From: a bacterium
GTDB taxonomy: Bacteria; Actinomycetota; Acidimicrobiia; Spongiisociales; ZC4RG35
Direction: 5' to 3'
DNA: 53,969 nucleotides
Assembly: GCA_028824015.1 (NCBI GenBank)
Contig: JAPPFC010000025.1
Span: 1-53,969, forward strand
Shown here piece by piece: positions 1-7,996 of the stretch (its first letter is position 1; each line of letters starts with the position of its first letter). A program made the translations under genes and the position numbers. The notes under the pieces were generated by a model. The model saw nothing but the letters and a program-made list of their open reading frames with translations. It did no database searches and was not told the origin of the DNA.

Positions 1-110
1 GTCTTGGTGTTTGACTGGTGTCAGTATGGAATGGCGGTGGGACAGGATCAACCTCACCAACGGAGCTTTTTTCACACCCTCCGGCAAAACGCACGACAGG
101 TGTCGCCCCA
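1..110 (+). repeat. Copy A of a dispersed ~110-bp repeat
   Basis: This stretch matches the reverse complement of 44386-44495 without gaps: by eye about 90 of 110 positions agree, and about 47 of the first 50. It starts at or before the window edge, so its outer end is not visible. It lies just downstream of the stop codon of the minus-strand AtuA-like gene. Copy B lies just downstream of the cox-like operon, in the same orientation relative to its upstream gene. It could be the end of a decayed insertion sequence, a MITE or a 3' untranslated element. No transposase reading frame is visible beside either copy. Confidence 0.7.
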
Positions 111-127
111 ACACCGAGACCGGGGAC

Positions 128-1939
128 CTACGCGGGCCTTGTCTCCAGGAGCGATACGGGGATGGGAACCACCTTGGCCCGCAGGTACTCTCCGAGGCTC
201 TTGGCCTGTGGATCGGTGCGGGTGCTGGATGACACGCCTTCTCCCAGCAGTCCCCGGACCACGAAGTTGATGGCCCGCAGGTTGGCAAGAACGTGACGCT
301 CGACGTCCAGGTCGGCCGCTTCGGAAACCAACTCCCGGAACCGCGACTCGGACAGAAACCCGGTCAGCCACCCGAAGGCCTCATCGCTCTCCACCCACAC
401 TCCGACGTTGGCGTCGCCACCCTTGTCACCGGAGCGGGCGCCGGCAATTCTCCCCAGTGGAGCCATTGCCATGTCGCCGGCTTCCCGAAAAGCGGGTCCG
501 ACTCCTGCTCCCGCCGGCGATGCGGCGCAATCGGGGTCCCCACCTGCCTTCCTGGCGGTCGTCGGCTTTACCGGAGGAGAGACGGACACCTGCTTCTGTC
601 GGTCCCCCATCCGGACCTGCTGGACGATCCGGGAGGCTGGCACTGTCGTAGGCCAGTAGACGGCGTAGGGGGAGGAGTCCCGGGGTGGAGCCGTCATGAA
701 GAATCCCGGATAGTGCGCAAGGGCCAGTTCCACCGCGGCCCGGGAAAAGCGCTTGCCGACCTTTGCGGGGTCGGGGTCCTTGACGGTGATCCGGAGGTGG
801 GACATGGCTGCCTCGTTCGAGGCGGGATCGGCGTGGCCGGTGTCGTTGAACGACACCGCCGCCTCTTGGAACTGGTCCGCCCCGCCCAGACTCTCCCATA
901 AGGCGGCGGTGACGGACTCTGCCTTGTGTTCGGCGTCCAGGCCGGTGATCACCATGGTCACAGAGTTGCGATAACCCCCCAGGTAGTTCAGGGCCACCTT
1001 CAGGGTGGGAGGCGGCGGTTCCCCCCGCACTCCGGTTACCGCCACCCGGTCGGGGCCCTCCTGGGAGAGCCGTATCGAGTCGAGACGAGCGGTTACATCG
1101 GGATTGTGGTATCGAGGCCCACCCACTTCGTACAGGAGCTGGGCGGTCACCGTTCCCAACGACACCAGGCCGCCGGTTCCCGGGTGCTTGGTGATCACGG
1201 CCGAACCGTCCGGGGAGAGTTCGGCGATCGGGAACCCCACCCGCTCCGGTCCGGGCACCCGCTCGAAGAAGGCATAGTTGCCTCCGGTGCACTGTGCGCC
1301 GCACTCGATGATGTGCCCCGCCACCAGGGCTCCTGCCAACTGGTCGTAGTCCTCGGTGGCCCAGTCGAAGGCCCACATTCCCGGTCCGATCACCACCGCG
1401 GCGTCCGTGACCCTTCCGGTAACCACCACGTCGGCGCCCCAGGACAGGGCCTCTGCGATGCCTCTCCCACCCAGGTAGGCATGGGCGGTCAGGGGGGTGA
1501 TGCCCGATGGGAGGGGCCTGCCGGTGTCGAAGTGGCGCAATCCGTTGGTCGCCCTCAGTTCCCCGACGCGCTCGGTGAGATCGTCGCCGCCCACCCAGGC
1601 GATCCGGGCTTCCAGGCCGAGCCGCTCGGTCAATTCCTCCAGCCGTTCCGCCATCCCGGCCGGATTGAGGCCACCTGCGTTGGATACCACCTTGATCCCC
1701 CGATCCAAACAGGTTCCCAGCACCTCTTCCATCTGGGTCAGGAAGGTTCGTACATACCCGCCCTCCGGATCACGGCGTCGCAAACGCCAGAGGATCGCCA
1801 TCGTCAACTCGGCCAGGTAGTCCCCGGTGAGAACGTCTATCGGTCCCCCCTCCACCATCTCCCGCGCCGCGTCCTGCCGGTCTCCGAAGAATCCGGAGCA
1901 ATTGGCTATGCGGAGGGCCCTGGCGGTGCCCGCCGTCAT
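128..1939 (-). CDS. AtuA-like protein (DUF1446 family)
   Basis: Predicted 603-residue protein of the acyclic terpene utilisation AtuA family. The N-terminal two thirds is a DUF1446 domain, beginning RIANCSGFFGDRQDAAREM and containing the glycine-rich GAQCTGGNYAFFE segment. The C-terminal ~100 residues carry the AtuA C-terminal motif GARSGDKGGDANVGVW. Family members are linked to acyclic terpene or branched acyl-CoA catabolism, but the reaction is not established. I take the ATG at 1939 because it overlaps the stop of the upstream aminopeptidase gene as ATGA, which implies translational coupling. The frame stays open further upstream, but that part has no family similarity and lies antisense to nothing useful. 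The product is probably cytoplasmic, since no signal peptide is seen. Confidence 0.85.
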   Translation of the reverse strand: MTAGTARALRIANCSGFFGDRQDAAREMVEGGPIDVLTGDYLAELTMAILWRLRRRDPEGGYVRTFLTQMEEVLGTCLDRGIKVVSNAGGLNPAGMAERLEELTERLGLEARIAWVGGDDLTERVGELRATNGLRHFDTGRPLPSGITPLTAHAYLGGRGIAEALSWGADVVVTGRVTDAAVVIGPGMWAFDWATEDYDQLAGALVAGHIIECGAQCTGGNYAFFERVPGPERVGFPIAELSPDGSAVITKHPGTGGLVSLGTVTAQLLYEVGGPRYHNPDVTARLDSIRLSQEGPDRVAVTGVRGEPPPPTLKVALNYLGGYRNSVTMVITGLDAEHKAESVTAALWESLGGADQFQEAAVSFNDTGHADPASNEAAMSHLRITVKDPDPAKVGKRFSRAAVELALAHYPGFFMTAPPRDSSPYAVYWPTTVPASRIVQQVRMGDRQKQVSVSPPVKPTTARKAGGDPDCAASPAGAGVGPAFREAGDMAMAPLGRIAGARSGDKGGDANVGVWVESDEAFGWLTGFLSESRFRELVSEAADLDVERHVLANLRAINFVVRGLLGEGVSSSTRTDPQAKSLGEYLRAKVVPIPVSLLETRPA

Positions 1940-3384
1940 AGGCGGCGGCTGTGCCGGGGCGATTCCCGGCACAGATCCTCCACCGCATCGGGCGCTTTGG
2001 GGAGGTCGGCCGTGAGCACTTCGCAGCCGCCGGTGGTTATCAACACGTCGTCCTCGATCCTGATTCCGATGCCCAGCAGTTCGGGCGGAATCGGGTGTTT
2101 GACCTTGGGGGCTGCCTCGCGCAGTTCCTTGTGACGGCCGACTGCCGAGGGGTCGAGCATCCGTTCGGCCATCCACTGGTCGGAATCGAATTCCAGCATG
2201 GCGAACTCCACTTCCGGCCGGGAGGGATCCACATAGAGGCCCGGCTCGACGGTGAGCGCCATGCCGTGCTCCAGGGGACGATGGGCGCCGTCCAGGCGGT
2301 AGGAGCCCACGTCGTGGACGTCGATTCCCAGCCAGTGGGAGGTGCCGTGCATGAAGAACTCCTGGTAGAGGTGCATGCTCATCGCTTCGTCGGCGCCGGT
2401 GGGAAGGAGACCGATTTCCACCATGCCTTCTACCAGGACTCTGAGTGCGGCTTCGTGGGGTGACCGGATGTGGTTGCCCGGACGGCAGGCTGCGATCGCT
2501 GCCTCCTGGGCGGCGAGGACCACCTGGTAGACCCTGCGTTGCGGGGTGGTGTAGGAGCCGGAGACCGGGAAGGTGCGGGTGATGTCAGACGTAAAGTGGT
2601 GGAGTTCGCAGGCTGCGTCTACCAACAGCAGGTCACCGTCCTCCATCCGCCGGCTGTTATCGACGTAGTGGAGGATGCAGGCATTGGGCCCTGACGCGAC
2701 GATCGACGGGTACCCGTCGCGGGGGGAGCCTCCCATCCGCCACACGTTTTCCATGGCGGCCTGCACCTGGTACTCCCATCGTCCCGGTCCGGCAAACCGC
2801 ATGGCCTCCCGGTGTCCTTCCATGGTCAGATCACAGGCATCCCGAAGCCACTGGACTTCCTGAGGAGATTTGAGAAGTCGAAGGTCGGCGAGAACCGGAC
2901 GCAGGTCGCTGAGATGACGCGGGAGTTCCATCCCCAGTCGGGTCCTCAGCGCATGGGCCTTTTCCAGCAGGTTCATGACTTGCCTGGACCGGGCGTCTCC
3001 GGCCACCGAATGCCAGATCACCGAACGCCCTTCCGCCAGCTTCAGGAGGCGGCTGTCGAATTCCGTCACCGGATAGGAGGCATCGGCGCCGTACAACTCC
3101 TTTGCGCCTTCGGTTCCCGCACGAGGCCCGTCCCATATCTCTTTCTGGCGATCCCGGGGTTGTACGAAGAGGGTGAATTCTCCTGCGGGATGCTCAGGGG
3201 CGATAACTGCCGCGGCATAGGGTTCTTCGAACCCGGTGAGATAGAAGAAGTCGGAATCCTGGCGGAAGGCATGGTCCACGTCGGGGTTGCGCGTCCCCGG
3301 GACCCCGGCCATGACCACAACCAGCCCTTCGGGGCCTACTCTCTCGGCGAGTCGCCGCCGGTTGTGAGCGTGAGGGTCGTTCAT
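1936..3384 (-). CDS. pepP: Xaa-Pro aminopeptidase (M24B)
   Basis: Predicted 482-residue aminopeptidase P that removes the N-terminal residue ahead of proline. An AMP_N domain (RQDSDFFYLTGFEEPYAA) precedes a creatinase/M24 catalytic fold. The five metal ligands can be picked out: Asp in LLLVDAACELHH, Asp in TSDITRTFPVSG, His in HGTSHWLGIDVHDVG, Glu in LTVEPGLYV and Glu in GIRIEDDVLIT. The start at 3384 (MNDPHAHNRRRL) matches family N-termini; an in-frame ATG at 3453 adds 23 residues with no family similarity. It is the first gene of a two-gene unit with the AtuA-like gene (ATGA overlap). Length is normal for the family and nothing is missing. Confidence 0.92.
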   Translation of the reverse strand: MNDPHAHNRRRLAERVGPEGLVVVMAGVPGTRNPDVDHAFRQDSDFFYLTGFEEPYAAAVIAPEHPAGEFTLFVQPRDRQKEIWDGPRAGTEGAKELYGADASYPVTEFDSRLLKLAEGRSVIWHSVAGDARSRQVMNLLEKAHALRTRLGMELPRHLSDLRPVLADLRLLKSPQEVQWLRDACDLTMEGHREAMRFAGPGRWEYQVQAAMENVWRMGGSPRDGYPSIVASGPNACILHYVDNSRRMEDGDLLLVDAACELHHFTSDITRTFPVSGSYTTPQRRVYQVVLAAQEAAIAACRPGNHIRSPHEAALRVLVEGMVEIGLLPTGADEAMSMHLYQEFFMHGTSHWLGIDVHDVGSYRLDGAHRPLEHGMALTVEPGLYVDPSRPEVEFAMLEFDSDQWMAERMLDPSAVGRHKELREAAPKVKHPIPPELLGIGIRIEDDVLITTGGCEVLTADLPKAPDAVEDLCRESPRHSRRL

Positions 3385-3469
3385 CTCGGTCCTGTGGTTT
3401 CGGAGGAGGGTGTCCCCCGGAAGGATACGAGGTGAACCGTCGCCGGCGCTCATCCGGAGTGGTCACCCG

Positions 3470-4447
3470 CTAGGAGGGGATCAACGCCAGATCGACCACA
3501 AGCGGGAAGTGATCCGACCCGAGATCCGGCCCCAGCCACCGGTCCGAGACCGCCAGATGGGAGGAGTGGAGAAGGTGGTCGATGGGAACCCGGGTGAGAA
3601 TATTTCCGTCCACCGGGAAACTCGGGGCCAGTCCGAAGCCGCGCTGGGAGTTCCGGAGCCCGGACCCGGTGAGGGGCCCGAAAACGTGCGACCAGGGGGT
3701 GGCGTTGAAATCTCCGGCCACCACGGTCGGGCCCCTCGCCCTCCCCACCCAGTCGGCTACGAACTCGAACTGAGCATCTCGCAGCGCGGCCCGCCGGGCG
3801 TTGGTGGGCGCCAGGGGATGGATACCCAGGATGGTCACTTCGGTCGTCCCCAAGCTGACGACCACCTCCATCGCTCGCGCCTGCCTCTCCCCCCAGCCGT
3901 GGCTGATCGCCTCCGAGGGAGAATCTCTGGTGAGGGTCAGGGTCGAGAAAACCAGATGGTCGGGCCGGGAACGATGCTGACGGTAGGGAAGTCGCCCGCC
4001 TGCCAGAGCCTCGGTGAACGCCCTCTCCCACAGCCGGTTGGCTTCATGCAGGAAGACCACATCTGCGTTTACCTCCGAGAGGAACTCGATCACCTGCTCA
4101 TACTGCTCGTTCTGGCCCTGGACGTTGAACGAGACCACTCTCATGGTGGGGGAGGCAGCGGGTATGGTCTGCTTCCCCCAGAACAAGGGCGCCACGTATG
4201 CGAGGTTGACAACGCCCAGCGTCAGTATCACCCAACCCAGTCGCGGCCAACTCCTCAGCAACAGCGCCGCTCCCCCAGCAAGCAACACCGCCGCGAACTG
4301 CGGACGGAAACTGGTCGCCAGGTCGAACACCCACCACCACCTGCCAAAGAACCCGGCCAAGCTGATCAGGCCGATCAGCAGGACAGGTATAGCCACCACA
4401 ATCAACCAGGCCAACCCTACACCTGTGAGGGCCTCTCCGATTGTCAC
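3470..4447 (-). CDS. Membrane endonuclease/exonuclease/phosphatase-family protein
   Basis: Predicted 325-residue protein. About three hydrophobic segments fill residues 8-100 (AWLIVVAIPVLLIGLISLAG, then FAAVLLAGGAALLL and GWVILTLGVVNLAYVAPLFW). They are followed by an EEP catalytic domain with the usual signatures: SFNVQG at its start, Glu in FLHEAN, AGDFNATPW and the terminal GSDHFPLVVDL histidine. The architecture matches YafD/YbhP-like membrane-anchored EEP proteins, which act on phosphodiester or phosphomonoester substrates; the substrate here is unknown. The start is GTG at 4447, forming a GTGA overlap with the stop of the upstream metallopeptidase gene, so the two are probably translated together. 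Confidence 0.85.
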   Translation of the reverse strand: MTIGEALTGVGLAWLIVVAIPVLLIGLISLAGFFGRWWWVFDLATSFRPQFAAVLLAGGAALLLRSWPRLGWVILTLGVVNLAYVAPLFWGKQTIPAASPTMRVVSFNVQGQNEQYEQVIEFLSEVNADVVFLHEANRLWERAFTEALAGGRLPYRQHRSRPDHLVFSTLTLTRDSPSEAISHGWGERQARAMEVVVSLGTTEVTILGIHPLAPTNARRAALRDAQFEFVADWVGRARGPTVVAGDFNATPWSHVFGPLTGSGLRNSQRGFGLAPSFPVDGNILTRVPIDHLLHSSHLAVSDRWLGPDLGSDHFPLVVDLALIPS

Positions 4448-5172
4448 AGAGGAAGCAGGCGCTCGACTTCCCTGAGGCGCTGGCGGAGTTCATTCACGTC
4501 GGGTAGTTGGTAGGCGACCAGATCCCAGAACTGCTTGGAGTGATTCATCTCCGTCACATGAGCTAGTTCGTGCACCACCAGGTAGTCGATGAGGTCGGGT
4601 TCCAACATCATTGTCCGCCAGTTGAAGCGCAGGGTCCTGTCATAGGCGCAGCTTGCCCAGCGGCGCCGCTGATCCCGGACCAGGACACGAGGTTTGGCAT
4701 GAGCGGCCACGAAGGGCAACCAGTCGTCCACCCAGGCCGGCAGGTCTTCCTCGGCCTGCCGCCAGTACCAATCGACGAAGGCCTTCCTGATCAATTCCCG
4801 GCGCTTCTCATCGTCCATGTCCGGGGGCGCGTCGAACAGAAAGCAGTCCTCATCGAAACGGATCCATGGCCGCAGGAAACGATCGGTATCGACTATCAGT
4901 TCGAAGTCCCGACCCAGATAGGGCATCGTTTCCCCGGTTACAAACCGCCGGGGGGCGGGCCTTTCTCCGAGAATCCTGCGCCGTTCCAGGATTCTTCGTC
5001 CCTGTTTGCGAATCAACTGCTCGACTTCGAGATCGGAGGCGTCGGCCGGGGCAAGCACCCGCACGTTGTCGAGGCTCACCTTGGTTTGAAAGGTCTTGTG
5101 GCGGCGGGCGCTGCGAACCACCTCGTAGGCGATGGTGGCGTCACCGACTTGGATGCTGCCGTGGTTGTTCAT
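4444..5172 (-). CDS. YgjP-like zinc metallopeptidase (DUF45)
   Basis: Predicted 242-residue protein of the YgjP/DUF45 family (peptidase clan with M48-like zinc site). The zinc-binding motif HELAHVTEMNHSKQFW supplies HExxH plus a downstream histidine. The family RRWASCAYDRTLRFNWR segment precedes it. I chose the second in-frame ATG (5172, MNNHGSIQVG) because GGGAGGT lies about six bases upstream of it; the ATG at 5193 has no comparable ribosome binding site. In many bacteria these genes sit near type I restriction genes, but none is seen here. It overlaps the following EEP gene by four bases. Confidence 0.85.
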   Translation of the reverse strand: MNNHGSIQVGDATIAYEVVRSARRHKTFQTKVSLDNVRVLAPADASDLEVEQLIRKQGRRILERRRILGERPAPRRFVTGETMPYLGRDFELIVDTDRFLRPWIRFDEDCFLFDAPPDMDDEKRRELIRKAFVDWYWRQAEEDLPAWVDDWLPFVAAHAKPRVLVRDQRRRWASCAYDRTLRFNWRTMMLEPDLIDYLVVHELAHVTEMNHSKQFWDLVAYQLPDVNELRQRLREVERLLPL

Positions 5173-5287
5173 TTGGACCTCCCGTCCGGCCATCTTGAGA
5201 TCAGGCCTGCCCGTGTGCGTGTTGTCCTGGTTTCTTGTCCCTGCCCGTCGGGTTCGGTTTCTCCCTGGGCGGTGAGTGACTATGGGA

Positions 5288-6160
5288 CTACAGGTGTGAC
5301 ATCCACTCTGCGATCATCTCCCCGATCTCGTGACCGGAGTCCTCCTGGATGAAGTGGGTCCCCCGCACGGTCCTCTCGGTCTGGTTGGGCCAGGAACGGC
5401 ACAGTTCCCGCTGTTTGCCGATCAGGATGGTCCCTGGTTCGGCGTTGATGAACAGCTTGGGGACGTTGGTCACGGCCAGCCAGGCCGAGAAGGCGGCGGT
5501 GATCTCCGTCACATCTGCCGGATGGCCGTCGATGGGGATTTCCCGGGGCCAGGTGAGGGTGGGTCTCCGACTCTCGCCGCCTGCGGCGTAGGGGCGGCGA
5601 TACTCGTTCATAACCTCTTCCGTGAGGGGATCGAGGACCGAGGCGGGGAGGATCCTCTCTACGAACACGTTCTTCTCGATGACCATCTCTTCGCCCGCCG
5701 GGGAACGCATCGCTTCGAAGATGCGTCGAGCGGGTCCGGGCCAGTCATCCCAGGAGACCGGGCAGACGATGGTCTCCATGTACACCAGGCCCCGGACCGC
5801 GCTCCGGTGCCGGTTGGCCCAATCGAAAGCAAGGGCGCCGCCCCAGTCGTGCCCTACCAGAGTTACGTTGTCGGTGGCGCCCACCGCTTCCAGCCACCCG
5901 TCCAGGTAACGGCGGTGCTCCACGAAACGGTAGGAGCCCGGCCCCGAGGGGTCGAGTTTCTCCGAGTCCCCCATCCCGATCAGGTCGGGCGCCAGGCAGC
6001 GACCCTGACCGGACACCGGAGGAATGACCTTTCGCCACAGGTAGGAAGAAGTGGGGTTGCCGTGCAGGAACACGATCGGATCTCCCTCACCGGCCTCGGT
6101 GTAGGCCATGCGTTTGCCCTGGACGTCCACGTACTTCTTGGAGGCTGCAGAGTTGCTCAT
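5288..6160 (-). CDS. Haloalkane dehalogenase (alpha/beta hydrolase)
   Basis: Predicted 290-residue alpha/beta hydrolase closely resembling haloalkane dehalogenases of the DhaA/LinB type, which hydrolyse a carbon-halogen bond to an alcohol and halide. The nucleophile motif GHDWGGALAFDWANRH gives Asp105 followed by the halide-binding Trp106. HGNPTSSYLWR gives the second halide-binding residue, Asn35. Glu129 in YMETI is the catalytic acid position of this subfamily, and the base is the His in EDSGHEIG near the C-terminus. The start MSNSAASKKY at 6160 is preferred over an in-frame ATG 16 codons upstream. It is divergent from the nitroreductase gene across 76 bp. Related alpha/beta hydrolases share the fold, so substrate preference is inferred. 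Confidence 0.88.
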   Translation of the reverse strand: MSNSAASKKYVDVQGKRMAYTEAGEGDPIVFLHGNPTSSYLWRKVIPPVSGQGRCLAPDLIGMGDSEKLDPSGPGSYRFVEHRRYLDGWLEAVGATDNVTLVGHDWGGALAFDWANRHRSAVRGLVYMETIVCPVSWDDWPGPARRIFEAMRSPAGEEMVIEKNVFVERILPASVLDPLTEEVMNEYRRPYAAGGESRRPTLTWPREIPIDGHPADVTEITAAFSAWLAVTNVPKLFINAEPGTILIGKQRELCRSWPNQTERTVRGTHFIQEDSGHEIGEMIAEWMSHL

Positions 6161-6236
6161 GGGACAAAGCCTAAAGACAAAGGGACGGACCGACGGCGGC
6201 GGATCCACTGACCCATCGGTTTACTCTTTGGGGCCT

Positions 6237-6884
6237 ATGGACCTCACGCATGCTCTATACACAACCCGGTCCATGCGCCGGGTGCTGGCGGACCCGATTC
6301 CCACCGAGGTGGTGCAATCCATGCTGGACGCGGCGATCCGGGCGCCCTCGGGGGGCAACTCGCAGAACTGGCGTTTCGTGGCGGTCACAGACCCTGAAGT
6401 CCGCTCCGCCGTCGGGACGCTGTATCAGGATGCTTTCGCCATTCTCTTGGAGAGGGTCTACGGCAAGGTGCTGGAGAAAGCGCGCCGAGACGACGACCAA
6501 GGAACCCTGCGGATCCTCAGTTCCTCACAGTGGCTGGCCGACAACGCCTCTCAGGTCCCGTTGTGGGTGTTCTGCTATGTAAGGGGAGACCCCTCCGGCG
6601 CGTCCACTTATCCGGCGGTGTGGAGCGCCATGCTTGCGGCCCGCGGGCACGGGGTGGGCACCTGTCTCACCACCATCCTGGGCGAGTTCAAGGCGGAGGA
6701 GACCGACAAATTGCTGGGCGTCCCTGCCGACCGGGGATGGAAGCAGGCGGCGGCGGTCTCCTGCGGTTACCCCACGGGCAGGTGGGGGCTGGCACGACGC
6801 AGTCCCGTCCATGAAGTGGCTTATGCCGACAGGTGGGACAATCCGGTCTCCTGGCGGCTGGACGAGCCGTTGTGGGACGGCTAG
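6237..6884 (+). CDS. Nitroreductase-family flavoprotein
   Basis: Predicted 215-residue FMN-dependent nitroreductase-family protein. The typical N-terminal signature TTRSMRRVLADPIPTEVV and the FMN-contacting RAPSGGNSQNWRF segment are present. A C-terminal ARRSPVHEVAYADRW follows, as in actinobacterial members. The substrate is unknown; relatives reduce nitro groups, quinones or flavins with NAD(P)H. The start MDLTHALYTT at 6237 fits the family, whereas the open frame upstream runs antisense into the dehalogenase gene. It ends four bases inside the 3' end of the convergent dgt gene. Confidence 0.88.
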   Translation: MDLTHALYTTRSMRRVLADPIPTEVVQSMLDAAIRAPSGGNSQNWRFVAVTDPEVRSAVGTLYQDAFAILLERVYGKVLEKARRDDDQGTLRILSSSQWLADNASQVPLWVFCYVRGDPSGASTYPAVWSAMLAARGHGVGTCLTTILGEFKAEETDKLLGVPADRGWKQAAAVSCGYPTGRWGLARRSPVHEVAYADRWDNPVSWRLDEPLWDG

Positions 6885-7903
6885 TTCGGCAGACCCGGTA
6901 TCTCGCCGAATAGCATCTCGTAGGCGGAGATCGCCGCCCGGTCGGTGAATCCGGCGACGTAATCGACCGCTCGCACTCGTGGTGGGTCGTCGGCCAGGCC
7001 GAAGCCCTCGGGCACAATCTCGGGATGCCGGATGTAATGCTCCACCAGCCGGGTGATCACTCCCGCCGCCCACCTGTGCTCTCGACGACGGGCCGGGGTC
7101 TCGTACACCCTTTCGAACATCATCGTCCGGAATCGGGTCATCGCCGAAAGTCCTCCGGGGTCCATGGATACCTCCCCGCGGCGGGCCGACTGGTCGATGA
7201 CGGCGCGGCTCATTGCGGAGACCCACTGATCCGGTGGGCCGAAGCGGTCGAACATCTCGTTCGGGATGTCCCGCGGTGAGAGCGCTCCGTGGCGAAATGC
7301 GTCGTCGAGATCGTGAGTGAGGTAAGCGATCCGATCCGCGAAGCGGCACAGCATTCCCTCGGGCGTGATCGGAGCAGGTTCTATCCGCCAGGTGTGGGCC
7401 CGGATGCCATCCAGGGTCTCCCATGTGAGATTGAGCGGTTCCAGAAGGTTGAGCAGCCGTATCCCATGGGCGGCGTGGTGCCAGTCCCCTCCTTCCACAT
7501 AGGGAGAGAGAGCGTCCTCGCCGACATGGCCGAAGGGTGAGTGACCGATGTCGTGGCCCAGGCAGATCGCCTCGGTCAGGCTTTCGTTTAGACCCAGAGC
7601 GACCGCCATGGACCTGCCTACCTGGGCCACGTGGATGGTGTGGGTGAGTCGGGTTATCACATGGTCCCCCGGAGGGTCGGGGAACACCTGGGTCTTGTTG
7701 CGCAGCCGCCGGAATGCCTTGGAGAACAGAATCCGATCCCGGTCGACCTGGAAGGGAGTCAGCAATTCATGTGCAGGCTCCGGTTCGTATCTTCCCCTGG
7801 AATACGCCGAGCGGGTGGCGATGGGGGAAAGAGCGGCCTCGGCTTTCTCTCGATCCCGACGGTCACGGATGCGGAGTGCAGGTTCGTCCGGCTGGATTGT
7901 CAT
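6881..7903 (-). CDS. dgt: Deoxyguanosinetriphosphate triphosphohydrolase-like protein
   Basis: Predicted 340-residue HD-domain dNTPase that hydrolyses dNTP to the nucleoside and tripolyphosphate. Motifs: FSKAFRRLRNKTQVF, then RLTHTIHVAQVGR (His88) and the metal-binding HD at 117-118 in CLGHDIGHSPFGHVGE. The start at 7903 (MTIQPDEPAL) is supported by GGGGAGGG about six bases upstream; another ATG 12 codons earlier lacks this. It is divergent from dnaX across about 90 bp. In actinobacteria dgt often lies beside dnaG; no dnaG is present here. Confidence 0.92.
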   Translation of the reverse strand: MTIQPDEPALRIRDRRDREKAEAALSPIATRSAYSRGRYEPEPAHELLTPFQVDRDRILFSKAFRRLRNKTQVFPDPPGDHVITRLTHTIHVAQVGRSMAVALGLNESLTEAICLGHDIGHSPFGHVGEDALSPYVEGGDWHHAAHGIRLLNLLEPLNLTWETLDGIRAHTWRIEPAPITPEGMLCRFADRIAYLTHDLDDAFRHGALSPRDIPNEMFDRFGPPDQWVSAMSRAVIDQSARRGEVSMDPGGLSAMTRFRTMMFERVYETPARRREHRWAAGVITRLVEHYIRHPEIVPEGFGLADDPPRVRAVDYVAGFTDRAAISAYEMLFGEIPGLPN

Positions 7904-7996
7904 GTTGCGCCCTCCCCTGGTGGCCACCCGTGGAGACATTTATAGATGAGGTCCTCAGGCATGAATGTCCGCCGCCGAATATACCATTCCCAGCAC

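Noticed and set aside
1940-2176. Long N-terminal extension of the AtuA-like protein
   Set aside because: It overlaps the aminopeptidase gene, has no family similarity and no ribosome binding site; the ATGA overlap at 1936-1939 fits a start at 1939.
7277-7288. TGAGAGCGCTCC, similar to the CebR-type operator
   Set aside because: It lies inside the dgt coding region, matches only partly and has no promoter context.
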